Shown here: in pieces, positions 9,852-19,131 of the stretch
How the letters are laid out: every line of letters starts with the position of its first letter
Numbering within the stretch: position 1 is the first letter of the stretch
DNA from: an uncultured Pelagibacteraceae bacterium
GTDB lineage: Bacteria > Pseudomonadota > Alphaproteobacteria > Pelagibacterales > Pelagibacteraceae
Direction of reading: 5' to 3'
Assembly: GCA_902622655.1 (NCBI GenBank)
Contig: CACNQY010000007.1
Coordinates: 1-46,804, forward strand
DNA length: 46,804 bases
Made by a program: the position numbers and the translations under genes
Notes under the pieces: model-generated
Databases searched by the model: none
What the model was told of the DNA's origin: nothing
What the model saw: the letters and a program-made list of their open reading frames with translations, nothing else

Positions 9852-11005
9852 TGCTTACATCAAATATTAATTTTAAGAATTTTAAAATTAAAAAAAAAAA
9901 TTTTTTAAAAGTTAAAAAACATCTTTCAAATATATTAAATGAACAAAGCCAAATTTTAAACTCTCTTAAAAATACCTATAAAAATAGTTATAAAAAAGGA
10001 TTAATCAAAAAGTATAAAAAATACTCAAATTTTAGAGTGATAGGCATTGGAGGATCAACGCTTGGTAGCCAGACTATTTATAAATTTTTAGAGGACAAGG
10101 TGAACAAAAATTTTAATTTTGTAGATAACCTTCATTCAGAAAAAATGAATACAAAAAAAAGATATGTTAATTTAGTTATCTCTAAATCTGGAAATACTCT
10201 AGAAACAATAATAAATTCAAATATTTATATAAATAAAAATGATAAAAATATTTTTCTTACAGAGAATAAAAATAGTCAACTCTACCAGTTAGCAAAAAAA
10301 CTAAGATCAGAGATTGTACATCATAATAATTTTATAGGTGGTAGATATTCAGTTTTGTCAGAAGTTGGTATGTTGCCCGCAGAACTAATGGGTTTAAAAT
10401 GTAGTAGTTTCAGGCAATTTAATTCTTTAATTAAAAATAAATATTTCTTTAATGCTTTATTGTTAAACGTAAGTTCAACACTTTATTTATTAAAAAAACA
10501 AAAATTTAATTCTGTGATAATTAATTATGACAAAAAATCAGAAGATTTATTTAAATGGTATCAGCAATTGGTTGCCGAAAGCTTAGGAAAAAAAGGTAAA
10601 GGTTTATTGCCAATCGTATCAAATATGCCGAAAGATAATCATAGTGTACTTCAACTCTATCTAGATGGTTTTAAGAATAATTTTTTTACTTTTTTTTATG
10701 TAAAAGAAAAAAATTCAGAAAAAATAAAAAATAATAATTTATTATTATCTCAAAAATTTCTTAAAAATAAAAATCTATCAGATATTTTATATGCTCAAAA
10801 GAAAGCAACAGAAAGTGTATTTAACAAAAAAAAAATTCCTTTTAGAAGTTTTGAGATAAAAAAAAGAGATGAAAAGACGTTAGGAGAGTTATTTTGTTTT
10901 TTTATTTTAGAGACAATTTTAATTGCAAAATCAATTAATTTAAATCCTTATGATCAGCCAGCAGTCGAATCAATTAAAAAAGAAACAAAAAAAATATTAA
11001 TTTAA
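9851..11005 (+). CDS. pgi: Glucose-6-phosphate isomerase, short form
   Basis: Pgi interconverts glucose-6-phosphate and fructose-6-phosphate. The sugar-isomerase folds show GIGGSTLGSQTIY near residue 58 and LVISKSGNTLETI near 113; then come GGRYSVLSEVGMLP near 160, the catalytic Glu in LVAESLGKKGKG near 240, a His in DNHSVLQLYLDG near 260, and the C-terminal DQPAVESIKK with the catalytic Lys. At 384 residues it is much shorter than the roughly 550 of the enterobacterial enzyme, mostly through shorter loops and termini. Its stop shares TTAA with that of rsmD on the other strand. Confidence 0.93.
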   Translation: MLTSNINFKNFKIKKKNFLKVKKHLSNILNEQSQILNSLKNTYKNSYKKGLIKKYKKYSNFRVIGIGGSTLGSQTIYKFLEDKVNKNFNFVDNLHSEKMNTKKRYVNLVISKSGNTLETIINSNIYINKNDKNIFLTENKNSQLYQLAKKLRSEIVHHNNFIGGRYSVLSEVGMLPAELMGLKCSSFRQFNSLIKNKYFFNALLLNVSSTLYLLKKQKFNSVIINYDKKSEDLFKWYQQLVAESLGKKGKGLLPIVSNMPKDNHSVLQLYLDGFKNNFFTFFYVKEKNSEKIKNNNLLLSQKFLKNKNLSDILYAQKKATESVFNKKKIPFRSFEIKKRDEKTLGELFCFFILETILIAKSINLNPYDQPAVESIKKETKKILI

Positions 11006-11562
11006 CTGGTTAAAAATATTATTTTAGATATCCCATAATTTTTTTCATAAATCATCTTTAAATTAACGGGAAAAACATCTTTTTCTTTTTTATGTCTATG
11101 CATAATAATGATACCATCTTTATCTAGTATTTTGTTTTTTTCAATAGCTTTAAATATTTTGAATAAATTTTTATCTTTGTAAGGTGGATCTAAAAAAATA
11201 ATATTAAATTTATCATTCAGATTTGAAAATGTTTTTTCATCATAAATATTTTGTTCTATAATTTTATAATTTTTAACTGTTTTAAGATTAACTAAGTTTT
11301 GTTCTAAAATAGGCAAAACCTCGTGATAATTTTCCACAAAAGTAACTTTTTTTGCACCTCTAGACAAACATTCAATACCGAATGATCCAATACCTGAAAA
11401 TAAATCTAATACATTTGAATCATTTAGATTTGCATCAAATTTATTTGAATGATTGATAATGTTAAAAATAGATTCTTTAGTTAAATCCTTTAGTGGTCGT
11501 GTCTTATTATCCTTTGGCATAAGAATTTTTTTTCCTTTTAAAAAACCAGCTATTATTCTCAT
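11002..11562 (-). CDS. rsmD: 16S rRNA (guanine-966-N2)-methyltransferase
   Basis: This 186-residue enzyme uses S-adenosylmethionine to methylate G966 in 16S rRNA. It begins MRIIAGFLKGKKI, the typical RsmD N-terminus, and shows the AdoMet-binding DLFSGIGSFGIECLSRGA at residues about 53-70 and the catalytic FLDPPYKD near 125. It follows purD with a one-base TAATG overlap, which suggests translational coupling, and converges on pgi. Confidence 0.95.
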   Translation of the reverse strand: MRIIAGFLKGKKILMPKDNKTRPLKDLTKESIFNIINHSNKFDANLNDSNVLDLFSGIGSFGIECLSRGAKKVTFVENYHEVLPILEQNLVNLKTVKNYKIIEQNIYDEKTFSNLNDKFNIIFLDPPYKDKNLFKIFKAIEKNKILDKDGIIIMHRHKKEKDVFPVNLKMIYEKNYGISKIIFLTS

Positions 11563-12824
11563 TATTTTATAACTTTATAGCCTATGTCTTTTCTATAGAA
11601 GCCATCATTCCAATTTAATTTATTTAAATTACTAATAATATTTTTTTTTGCTTGATCAAATTCACCTGAAATTGAGACAAAGTTTAAAACTCGGCCACCA
11701 ACTGCATAAACTTTGTTATTTTTATTTATTGTACCTGCATGATATAAAAAATTATTTTGATTAATTTTGATGTTTTCTAAACCAACTATCTCAACATTTT
11801 TTTTAAATTTATCAGGGTACCCATTTGAGCAAAGCACAATGCATAAACTTTTTTTGTTTAACCATTCAATTTTTAATTGATTTAATTTTTTATCACAGCA
11901 AGCTAAAATAATATCTATAAGATCTGTTTTTAATCTAGGAAGAATTGTTTGACACTCAGGATCACCCATCCTAACATTATATTCAATTAAATATGGCTCA
12001 TTATTTACAATCATTAATCCGGTATATAAAAAGCCTTTATACACAGAACCCATTTCATATAACCCTTTGAGGGTTGGTTGTATAATTTTAGTAATTATTT
12101 TTTGTTGCAAGCCTTCACTAATTAATCTTGATGGAGAATATGCACCCATGCCTCCAGTATTTTTTCCTTTATCACCCTCTAGAACTCTTTTATGATCTTG
12201 AGCAGTGCTAAAGTTTTTAAATGCTATTCCATCATGAATAGTAAAAAAACTCATTTCCTCACCTTTAAGAAATTCTTCAATAATTATACTTTTTGCCTTG
12301 CCAAATTTTCCATCAAAAATTTCAGTTATTGCAATTTTGGCATCATTATTATTATTACAAATATACACACCTTTGCCTGAAGCAATATTATTAGCTTTAA
12401 TTACCTTAGGATAATCACAGTTTTCACAAAATTGTTTTGCATCTTCTCTATTTTTAAAAATTTCAAACTTTGCTGTAGGAATTTTGTATTTCTCACATAG
12501 TTTCTTTGTGAATATTTTTGATCCCTCAAGTTGAGATGCGATTTTATTAGGTCCAAATACTTTAATCTTAAATTCTTCTAAATAATCAACCAGTCCTTCT
12601 ACCAAAGGCTTCTCAGGCCCGACAATAATTATGTCAATTTTTTTTTCTAATATAAAATTTTTTATACTTTTAAAATCATCTAAATCTAGATTTACGTTTT
12701 CTGCTATTTCTTTTGTTCCAGCATTTCCAGGAAAGCAAAATATTTTGTTTATTTTCCCAGAAATATTTAATTTTTCACAGATAGCATGCTCTCTTCCACC
12801 ACTTCCTATTATTCCAACTTTCAT
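11562..12824 (-). CDS. purD: Phosphoribosylamine-glycine ligase (GARS)
   Basis: PurD joins glycine to phosphoribosylamine in step two of purine synthesis, using ATP. The 420-residue length is standard. The N-domain starts KVGIIGSGGREHAI, the ATP-grasp region has GSKIFTKKLCEKY and ASGKGVYICNN near 150, and the signature NTGGMGAYSPS near 220 and VRMGDPECQ near 285 complete the active site. It is transcribed leftward together with rsmD; the 21-base gap to the divergent DUF2093 gene leaves very little room for separate promoters. Confidence 0.98.
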   Translation of the reverse strand: MKVGIIGSGGREHAICEKLNISGKINKIFCFPGNAGTKEIAENVNLDLDDFKSIKNFILEKKIDIIIVGPEKPLVEGLVDYLEEFKIKVFGPNKIASQLEGSKIFTKKLCEKYKIPTAKFEIFKNREDAKQFCENCDYPKVIKANNIASGKGVYICNNNNDAKIAITEIFDGKFGKAKSIIIEEFLKGEEMSFFTIHDGIAFKNFSTAQDHKRVLEGDKGKNTGGMGAYSPSRLISEGLQQKIITKIIQPTLKGLYEMGSVYKGFLYTGLMIVNNEPYLIEYNVRMGDPECQTILPRLKTDLIDIILACCDKKLNQLKIEWLNKKSLCIVLCSNGYPDKFKKNVEIVGLENIKINQNNFLYHAGTINKNNKVYAVGGRVLNFVSISGEFDQAKKNIISNLNKLNWNDGFYRKDIGYKVIK

Positions 12825-12845
12825 ATAGAAATATATAAACTAAAA

Positions 12846-13043
12846 ATGACAAAAAAATTAGCAAAAATAAAATATTTACCAAATAATTTTCAAATTATTG
12901 AATCAGGTGATTATGTTGAATGTGCTGTTTCAAAAAAAAAAATAAGTCTAGAAAATTTAACTTATTGGAATGTTGAGTTACAAGAAGCCTATTTCTCTTA
13001 TAAAGAAGCATTCGAAAAAAGAGAAATACTTAATAAGGAATAA
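12846..13043 (+). CDS. DUF2093 family small protein
   Basis: The 65-residue product has the DUF2093 pattern: IKYLPNNFQIIESGDYVECAV, then a second block ending LTYWNVELQEAYFSYKEA. The family is short, cytosolic and restricted, as far as I know, to alphaproteobacteria; its role is not known. An upstream ATG at 12786 lies inside purD on the other strand and would add 20 residues without family resemblance, so the ATG at 12846 is chosen. The gene is divergent from purD and convergent with the acyltransferase gene, with only three bases between the stops. Confidence 0.8.
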   Translation: MTKKLAKIKYLPNNFQIIESGDYVECAVSKKKISLENLTYWNVELQEAYFSYKEAFEKREILNKE

Positions 13044-13046
13044 ATT

Positions 13047-13907
13047 TTATTTCCAACGATTATGAGACCAAATCCATTGCTCAGGTCTTCTCGTAATCAT
13101 ATTCTGAAGAATTTCATTTAATTCATCAGTAATATTTTGGGCTGATTTATCTTTTGAAAAATTTAAAGGCTTACTGATTGTTATTTTAAAATTAATATCT
13201 TTAATTCTTTCTATGTAAACAGGAACAACTGATATACTAAATTTTTTAACTAATTGAGCGGGTATTGTTGTTGTTAGAGCTTTTTCACCAAAAAAATTAG
13301 ACATTATCCCCTCTGATACTCTTTGATCTATCATTAATGCAGTCGAAAAATTTTTTTTTTTTAAAGATATTAATTTTTTCAAACCACCGATACCTTTTTT
13401 AATTTGATTTTTACAAATATATTTTAATCTTATTTTTTCCATTATTTCATTTAGAAAAATATTATTTAAGGGTCTGTATACAGCACATAAATTAATACCA
13501 GATTTTTCTAAATGCATTGCCATTAATTCAAAATTACTTAAGTGACCTGAGATAAATACTACTTGTTGATTAGAATTTTTAATTTCTTCAATAATAGATT
13601 GACCCTCTATCTCAATGTTTGAAGAAAGTTTCCCAGATCTAAAATCTTTTATAAATATATATTCAGCAAAAATTCTTCCATAATTATTCCACATTGATTG
13701 AGTAATTATTTTTAAATTTTCATCATTAATATTTGGTAATGCTTTTTTAATATTTGAATGAATAATTTTTTTTGATCTAAAATATGGACCAATTACTTCA
13801 AATACTTTTCCACTTAAATTTGATGACAAATTTGGTCCTAAAATTTTGAATATACCAAAACTTATTAATGCTAAAAAAAATTGAAAAAAATATTTTATAA
13901 ATTTCAT
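13047..13907 (-). CDS. lpxL: Lipid A biosynthesis acyltransferase (LpxL/HtrB family)
   Basis: This 286-residue membrane-anchored enzyme transfers a fatty acyl chain to the Kdo-lipid A precursor. An N-terminal hydrophobic anchor is followed by the acyltransferase HX4E motif in FISGHLSNFELMAMHL near residues 118-133 and by VYRPLNN near 142. The C-terminus EQWIWSHNRWK is the family's usual ending. Whether it makes the first or second secondary acylation (LpxL or LpxM) cannot be told from sequence. It is downstream of lpxK, waaA and msbA on the same strand, one base from lpxK. Confidence 0.92.
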   Translation of the reverse strand: MKFIKYFFQFFLALISFGIFKILGPNLSSNLSGKVFEVIGPYFRSKKIIHSNIKKALPNINDENLKIITQSMWNNYGRIFAEYIFIKDFRSGKLSSNIEIEGQSIIEEIKNSNQQVVFISGHLSNFELMAMHLEKSGINLCAVYRPLNNIFLNEIMEKIRLKYICKNQIKKGIGGLKKLISLKKKNFSTALMIDQRVSEGIMSNFFGEKALTTTIPAQLVKKFSISVVPVYIERIKDINFKITISKPLNFSKDKSAQNITDELNEILQNMITRRPEQWIWSHNRWK

Positions 13908-13908
13908 A

Positions 13909-14838
13909 TTAATATTTTATAGATTGGATTAACTTATCCTCATTAATAATGTTTAATTCTGATTTTATAAATTTAATATTTTCTATATTTAAAAAATTTA
14001 ATCTCATGTAATCTTTTTCTGTAGTTATCACTTTACAATTCAACTCATTAGCAATTTTTGATATCTCTTTGATATCATTTTGTGTAAATTGATAATGATC
14101 AGGGTATTCAATATCTTTTACAACTTGTATTCCATTATTTTTTATCATTGAAATAAAAGTTTCATGATTGCCAATTCCAGAAAAAACCAAATATTTATCA
14201 TCTTTATTAAAATCTTTAATATTTAAAGGTTCATATTTACCAATATGAATATTTATTTTAGGATTCATTTGAAGTGCATGCTTTCTCAAATATTCTAAAT
14301 TTTCTAAATTGCCATTAAAAACAATATGTTCATAATTTTTAAGATTTTTTATATTTTCTCTCAATGGACCTGATGGAATAGTCATTCCATTACCAATCCA
14401 ATTTACATTATTAAAACAAACAAAGCTAACATCAAAATTTATAGAATTATCTTGTAGGCCGTCATCAAGAATTGCAACTTCATAACCCTCGTTTTCAGCT
14501 TTTTTTAGAGCTTCACTTCTTTTTAATTCCAAAAATAGTTTCCCATTTTTCTCTAATATTTTTTGTTCATCTCTTTGGTTATTATAATACTTTTTAACAA
14601 AGCACGATTTTATATTTCGTGTATTTAAAATTTTATTTATTTTTATACTTAATGATGTTTTTCCAGTTCCACCAATATAAATATTTCCAACACAAATTAC
14701 TTTTATTTTTGATTTTTTTATGGGGGGTTTTTTTTTAAGTAAATTAAGACCATTAACTAATAAAGTTATTGGATATAATAGATATGCATATATATTTGGT
14801 TTTTTATAATCCCAGAATTTAGGTTTTTTTAAATTCAT
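13909..14838 (-). CDS. lpxK: Tetraacyldisaccharide 4'-kinase
   Basis: LpxK phosphorylates the 4' position of the lipid A disaccharide at the inner membrane. The 309-residue protein begins with KPKFWDYKKPN, a membrane-associated helix (YLLYPITLLVNGLN) and the P-loop GNIYIGGTGKTSL near residues 52-64. Later blocks include AILDDGLQDNSINFDV near 120, typical of the family, and a C-terminal VITTEKDYMRL. Its 5' end overlaps waaA by 20 bases. Confidence 0.95.
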   Translation of the reverse strand: MNLKKPKFWDYKKPNIYAYLLYPITLLVNGLNLLKKKPPIKKSKIKVICVGNIYIGGTGKTSLSIKINKILNTRNIKSCFVKKYYNNQRDEQKILEKNGKLFLELKRSEALKKAENEGYEVAILDDGLQDNSINFDVSFVCFNNVNWIGNGMTIPSGPLRENIKNLKNYEHIVFNGNLENLEYLRKHALQMNPKINIHIGKYEPLNIKDFNKDDKYLVFSGIGNHETFISMIKNNGIQVVKDIEYPDHYQFTQNDIKEISKIANELNCKVITTEKDYMRLNFLNIENIKFIKSELNIINEDKLIQSIKY

Positions 14839-16069
14839 TATTAATTAGAATATCCAATTCTTTTATAGTTCTTATTAAAATTTTTTTTCCAATATTCTTA
14901 ATTTTTTTACCAGCTAACTTATTTTTTCTAAAGTTAATATTTGATGCAAGGTCTCTTGGTGTATTAATTTTTTTTGAGACTTTTAAGAATTTAAGTAATT
15001 TATACACATCTTGAAAATTGTTGATATTAGGACCATGTAATATATTTGCACCAAAACGTGCTGCTTCCAGTGGATTTTGTCCACCTCTATTGATAATTGA
15101 GCCACCTAAAAAAACAGTAGATGCAATATTGTGAAACTTTCTAGTTTCACCAAATGTGTCCACTAAATAAATATCAATATTTTTTAAATCAATATTTTTT
15201 GAACTGTGAGTTTTAATATTTAATTTAAAATTTTTTAATTCTTTTATTATATTGTTTGTTCTATGTATATGTCTTGGAATAATAATTGTAATTAAATTTT
15301 TGATTTTTTTTTTTAATTCTATATGAGCTTTTGCACAAAACAATTCTTCACTTTTGTGTGTGCTTGATGCTACCCAAATTTTCTTTTTTTTTAATATAGA
15401 TTTTAATTTATTATTTATTTGATTTAAATTTTCCTCAGGATTTTCAGCAAACTTTAAGTTTCCTATTACTTTAATTTTTGTAAAATTAAGTTTTTTTAAA
15501 TAATTCTTTGTTTCAAGGTTTTGGGGATAGGCTATTGTGATATTATTGAATATTGAGTAGGCTAAATTTTTGATTTTTATCCATTTATTAAAGGTTTTCC
15601 TAGTTATTCTAGCATTAAGCAAAATTAAAGGAATTTTTCTATCATTTAAATTTTTAAACATATTAGGCCAAATTTCAGAATCTATAAAAATTGAAATATT
15701 TGGCTTCCAATAATTCAAAAATTTATTTGTAAATATTATTTGATCTATTGGATAAAATTGATGAATAGTTTTTTTAAAATTAAATTTTTTAATAACTTTT
15801 GATGAGCTAAGTGTCGAAGATGTAATAAGGATTTGATTTATAGATTTTTTTTTCTCATAGTATTTAATAAGAGGTATAATGCTTAATATTTCACCAACGC
15901 TAGCACCATGAAACCATATTAATTTACCTTTTTTTCTAATCTTAGTTGGTAGACTAAATTTTTCAATAAACCTTTTTTTATCTTCTTTATTTTTTAATAT
16001 TCTGTAAATTATTATAAGAGGTGAAATTATTACTATTAGAGATATAACAATTTGATAAAGTAAAAACAT
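14819..16069 (-). CDS. waaA: Kdo transferase (3-deoxy-D-manno-octulosonic-acid transferase)
   Basis: WaaA adds Kdo from CMP-Kdo to lipid A on the inner face of the cytoplasmic membrane. The 416-residue protein has an N-terminal hydrophobic anchor, the block IWFHGASVGEILSIIPLI near residues 50-67 with the catalytic Glu, LNARITRKTFNKW near 150, and the late VFLGGSIINRGGQNPLEAA near 320-340 of GT-B glycosyltransferases. It is two bases from msbA and overlaps lpxK, so the four genes form one LPS core and export unit. Confidence 0.96.
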   Translation of the reverse strand: MFLLYQIVISLIVIISPLIIIYRILKNKEDKKRFIEKFSLPTKIRKKGKLIWFHGASVGEILSIIPLIKYYEKKKSINQILITSSTLSSSKVIKKFNFKKTIHQFYPIDQIIFTNKFLNYWKPNISIFIDSEIWPNMFKNLNDRKIPLILLNARITRKTFNKWIKIKNLAYSIFNNITIAYPQNLETKNYLKKLNFTKIKVIGNLKFAENPEENLNQINNKLKSILKKKKIWVASSTHKSEELFCAKAHIELKKKIKNLITIIIPRHIHRTNNIIKELKNFKLNIKTHSSKNIDLKNIDIYLVDTFGETRKFHNIASTVFLGGSIINRGGQNPLEAARFGANILHGPNINNFQDVYKLLKFLKVSKKINTPRDLASNINFRKNKLAGKKIKNIGKKILIRTIKELDILINNEFKKT

Positions 16070-16071
16070 AT

Positions 16072-17808
16072 TTATTTTTGAATTTGTTTTTCATAGAAGC
16101 TTTTATATAACTTTGATTTATTTATTAAATCATCATGTCGACCACTATCAACAACCTTTCCTGAATCAATTACATATATATTATCAGAGTTTAAAATTGT
16201 CGATAATCTGTGCGCTATTACAATTGTAGTTTTATTCCTGGTTAAAATTTTTAATGCCTCTTGTATTTTATTTTCAGTTTCAGAGTCTAAAGATGATGTC
16301 GCTTCATCTAATAGAATTATTGAGCCTTTTTTCATCATAGCTCGTGCTATAGAAAGTCTTTGTTTTTCTCCCCCTGATAGTCGTACACCATTTTCACCAA
16401 TTAATGTTTCATATTTATTGGGCAATTTATTTATAAAATCTTCACAAAAAGATAATTTAGCAGCTTCGTATATTTCCGCGTCTGTCGATTGCTGATTTGC
16501 GTAACCAATATTATTTTTAATTGTATCATCAAATAAAGTAGTCTCTTGGCTCACTAAAGAGATTTCTTTTCTAAGTGACTTGATTGTAGTTTCATAAATT
16601 GACTGATTATCAATTATGATATTACCCGATTGCGGATCGTAAAACCTTGGTATTAAGTTAAGAATTGTTGATTTTCCTGACCCACTATGTCCAACTAGTG
16701 ATGTCATCTTTCCACCTTTAAACTCTATGTTAACTGAATTTAATGTTTTACCTTCATCCTCATCGTACGAAAAATTAACATCTTTAAATTCAATGTCAGA
16801 ATTTAATATTTTAAGTGGTTCTGTATCTACTTTATCCTTAATGAAGCTTTTTTGATCAATTATCGGTAATATTCTTGATGCTGCCGAAAGGCCAGCATTT
16901 AAAATCATATTCAGTGTAGATAAAGATCTTACTGGTTGATAAGCCAACATCATAGCAGCTAAAAAAGAAAAAAAATTATTTATATCTAGTTCTGAATTAT
17001 TAATTAATTTACCAGAATAAAAAATTAAAATAGCAATCATTATTCCAGTCAATATTTCCATTATTGGTGATAATCTTATAAAAACTGTTTGAATTTTTTG
17101 ATTTTTTTCTTTTAATTCTAATAAATGTTTATTAGCTCTCTCTTTTTCAAATTCTTCTTTTTGAAAAATTTTTATTAATTTATGATTTTTAAATAATTCA
17201 ACCAAGTAAGTGGTTAAAAAACCAGATTTCTCTTGTGCCTCTGTTGTTACTTTACCAATTCTTTTACCAAGTGTTTTCGCCGATATACTGGCAAGTGGAA
17301 TCATAATTATTGATATAAGAGCTAATTTCCAGTTTTGTGAAAACATAACAATTAATAACCCAATAAGGGTAAGAGAGTCTTTAAATAATGTTAATATTGC
17401 ATTACTTAACAAGTTTGTTATATGCATAACATCGTAAGTTAAATTAGATATAAATTTTCCCGAATGCTTTTTATCTATAATTTGAGTATCAGAACTTATT
17501 AAAGTATTAACCATATCCGATTGAAGTTTTTTTTTAATTGATTCTCCAACTCCAATCATTGTTGCTTTAGCAAAATATAAAGATAATCCTTTTGTAGCAA
17601 AAGCAAGTATAATTAATAGAGGTATAATAAAAATTAAAGATTGATCCTTTTCAATAAATATTTTTTTTATAGCAGGATCTAACAGCCACGCTATAGAAGA
17701 AGTGCTTCCTGCCACAAGTATTGAAAAAAATGCAGACAAAATAATCTTATTTAAATATTTTTTCGAATAATCTTTGTATAATCTTTTATAAATTTCGGTA
17801 TTTTTCAT
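16072..17808 (-). CDS. msbA: Lipid A export ABC transporter, ATPase/permease
   Basis: The 578-residue half-transporter has an N-terminal six-helix membrane domain and a C-terminal ATPase domain. The ATPase shows Walker A GHSGSGKST near residue 375, the Q-loop SLVSQETTLFDDTI, the signature RLSGGEKQRLSIARA near 475, Walker B IILLDEATSSLD and the H-loop IVIAHRLS. MsbA flips lipid A-core to the periplasmic face. Its place directly ahead of waaA, lpxK and the acyltransferase supports MsbA over a drug exporter. It overlaps ubiA by one base. Confidence 0.93.
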   Translation of the reverse strand: MKNTEIYKRLYKDYSKKYLNKIILSAFFSILVAGSTSSIAWLLDPAIKKIFIEKDQSLIFIIPLLIILAFATKGLSLYFAKATMIGVGESIKKKLQSDMVNTLISSDTQIIDKKHSGKFISNLTYDVMHITNLLSNAILTLFKDSLTLIGLLIVMFSQNWKLALISIIMIPLASISAKTLGKRIGKVTTEAQEKSGFLTTYLVELFKNHKLIKIFQKEEFEKERANKHLLELKEKNQKIQTVFIRLSPIMEILTGIMIAILIFYSGKLINNSELDINNFFSFLAAMMLAYQPVRSLSTLNMILNAGLSAASRILPIIDQKSFIKDKVDTEPLKILNSDIEFKDVNFSYDEDEGKTLNSVNIEFKGGKMTSLVGHSGSGKSTILNLIPRFYDPQSGNIIIDNQSIYETTIKSLRKEISLVSQETTLFDDTIKNNIGYANQQSTDAEIYEAAKLSFCEDFINKLPNKYETLIGENGVRLSGGEKQRLSIARAMMKKGSIILLDEATSSLDSETENKIQEALKILTRNKTTIVIAHRLSTILNSDNIYVIDSGKVVDSGRHDDLINKSKLYKSFYEKQIQK

Positions 17809-18674
17809 TATAAAATTTTAATAATTAATATATTTAGAAAAATTATTAATCCAAAAAAATTATTACTTTTAAAAGCTGATAAACAACTTTCAGGATTGTT
17901 TTGATCAAAAATTCTTATTTGGTAAAAAAATAAATGACAAAAAGGTATTAAAGTTAATAAGTAATAAATATTATTTAATTCCATATATGTACCTCCACTT
18001 ATCAATAATAATAATAGAAAGGCATAACAAATAATTAAAAATTTTTTTGCACTGCCTTTAAATTTAATTGAGGTTGATTTTAATCCTATTATTTCGTCAT
18101 CTTTAATGTCTTGATATCCATAAATTGTGTCATATCCCAGTGTCCAAAATATGGCTGCAAAATAGAATATTATAGGGGCTATATCTAGCTCTCCTTTGAT
18201 TGCAGTCCATCCAAGTATTAGACCATAGTTAAAAGTAATTCCTAAAAATAACTGTGGCCAATAAGTAAACCTTTTCATTAAAGGATAGCTAAATGCAAGA
18301 GGCATAGATCCTAAAGCTAAAATAATAGTGAATAAATTAAAATTTAATAAAACTAGCAGGGCAAAAAAACATAGACAGACCGAATAAACAATTCCTAATT
18401 TTATAGAGATTTTTCCTGAGGCAATGGGCCTATCTTTTGTGCGTGATACTTTTGAGTCAAATTCTTTGTCGAGAATATCATTTACTATACAACCTGCTGA
18501 TCTCATTAGAACAGCGCCTAAAAAAAATAAAATTAAATAAATAATATAAATTTTTAAATTAGATGAAAAATCATAAGCCAGTGTTAGCCCCCATGCACAT
18601 GGCCAAAATAACAGCATGAAACCTATGGGTTTTTTTAATCTAGTAAGATCAATAAAAAGTTTAAATTGGTTCAT
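17808..18674 (-). CDS. ubiA: 4-hydroxybenzoate polyprenyltransferase
   Basis: UbiA attaches the polyprenyl tail to 4-hydroxybenzoate in ubiquinone synthesis, in the inner membrane. The 288-residue protein is highly hydrophobic and has the two Asp-rich prenyl-diphosphate motifs: NDILDKEFDSKVSRTKDRP near residues 66-84 and YDTIYGYQDIKDD near 185. The N-terminal KPIGFMLLFWPCAWGL is typical. It is the first gene of the leftward run ubiA-msbA-waaA-lpxK-lpxL, divergent from the DUF2721 gene across 52 bases that must hold both promoters. Confidence 0.96.
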   Translation of the reverse strand: MNQFKLFIDLTRLKKPIGFMLLFWPCAWGLTLAYDFSSNLKIYIIYLILFFLGAVLMRSAGCIVNDILDKEFDSKVSRTKDRPIASGKISIKLGIVYSVCLCFFALLVLLNFNLFTIILALGSMPLAFSYPLMKRFTYWPQLFLGITFNYGLILGWTAIKGELDIAPIIFYFAAIFWTLGYDTIYGYQDIKDDEIIGLKSTSIKFKGSAKKFLIICYAFLLLLLISGGTYMELNNIYYLLTLIPFCHLFFYQIRIFDQNNPESCLSAFKSNNFFGLIIFLNILIIKIL

Positions 18675-18726
18675 AATATTTTACTTGTAAATAACAAAGG
18701 CTAGTTTCATAATCAAACTGATTCGC

Positions 18727-19131
18727 ATGAATATAGATTACACAGTAACTGCGTTAATGTTTCCAGCTATTCCGCTATTAATGAGTGTTTATAGTAATAG
18801 ATTTCATTCATTAAGTATTTTAGTTCGTCAACTTCACGATGAGCATGTTTATGAAAAACATATTCCACCAGAATGGAAGAAACAGTTCATAAACTTAAGT
18901 GGAAGAATCACTTTATTAAGATGGACAATTCTATTTGCTGCTTTTGGGTTTCTTTTTAATATGCTCACAGTATTCGCTCTTTATTTAGATGAGGTTTTAT
19001 TAGCAAGAACAATTTTTGGATCTTGTTGTCTATCAATGATTATTTCTATAATATTTTTTATCAGAGAAATTCAAATTTCTACAAATGCATTAAAACTTCA
19101 TATGTCAGATATGGATGTAAACGTTAACTAG
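18727..19131 (+). CDS. DUF2721 family membrane protein
   Basis: This 134-residue protein has an N-terminal hydrophobic segment (VTALMFPAIPLLMSVYSNRF), a charged middle with SILVRQLHDEH, and two further hydrophobic segments near residues 58-78 and 92-110. That layout matches DUF2721, a family of small membrane proteins of unknown function. It is monocistronic, divergent from ubiA, and its end overlaps the quinone oxidoreductase gene on the other strand by eight bases. Confidence 0.75.
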   Translation: MNIDYTVTALMFPAIPLLMSVYSNRFHSLSILVRQLHDEHVYEKHIPPEWKKQFINLSGRITLLRWTILFAAFGFLFNMLTVFALYLDEVLLARTIFGSCCLSMIISIIFFIREIQISTNALKLHMSDMDVNVN

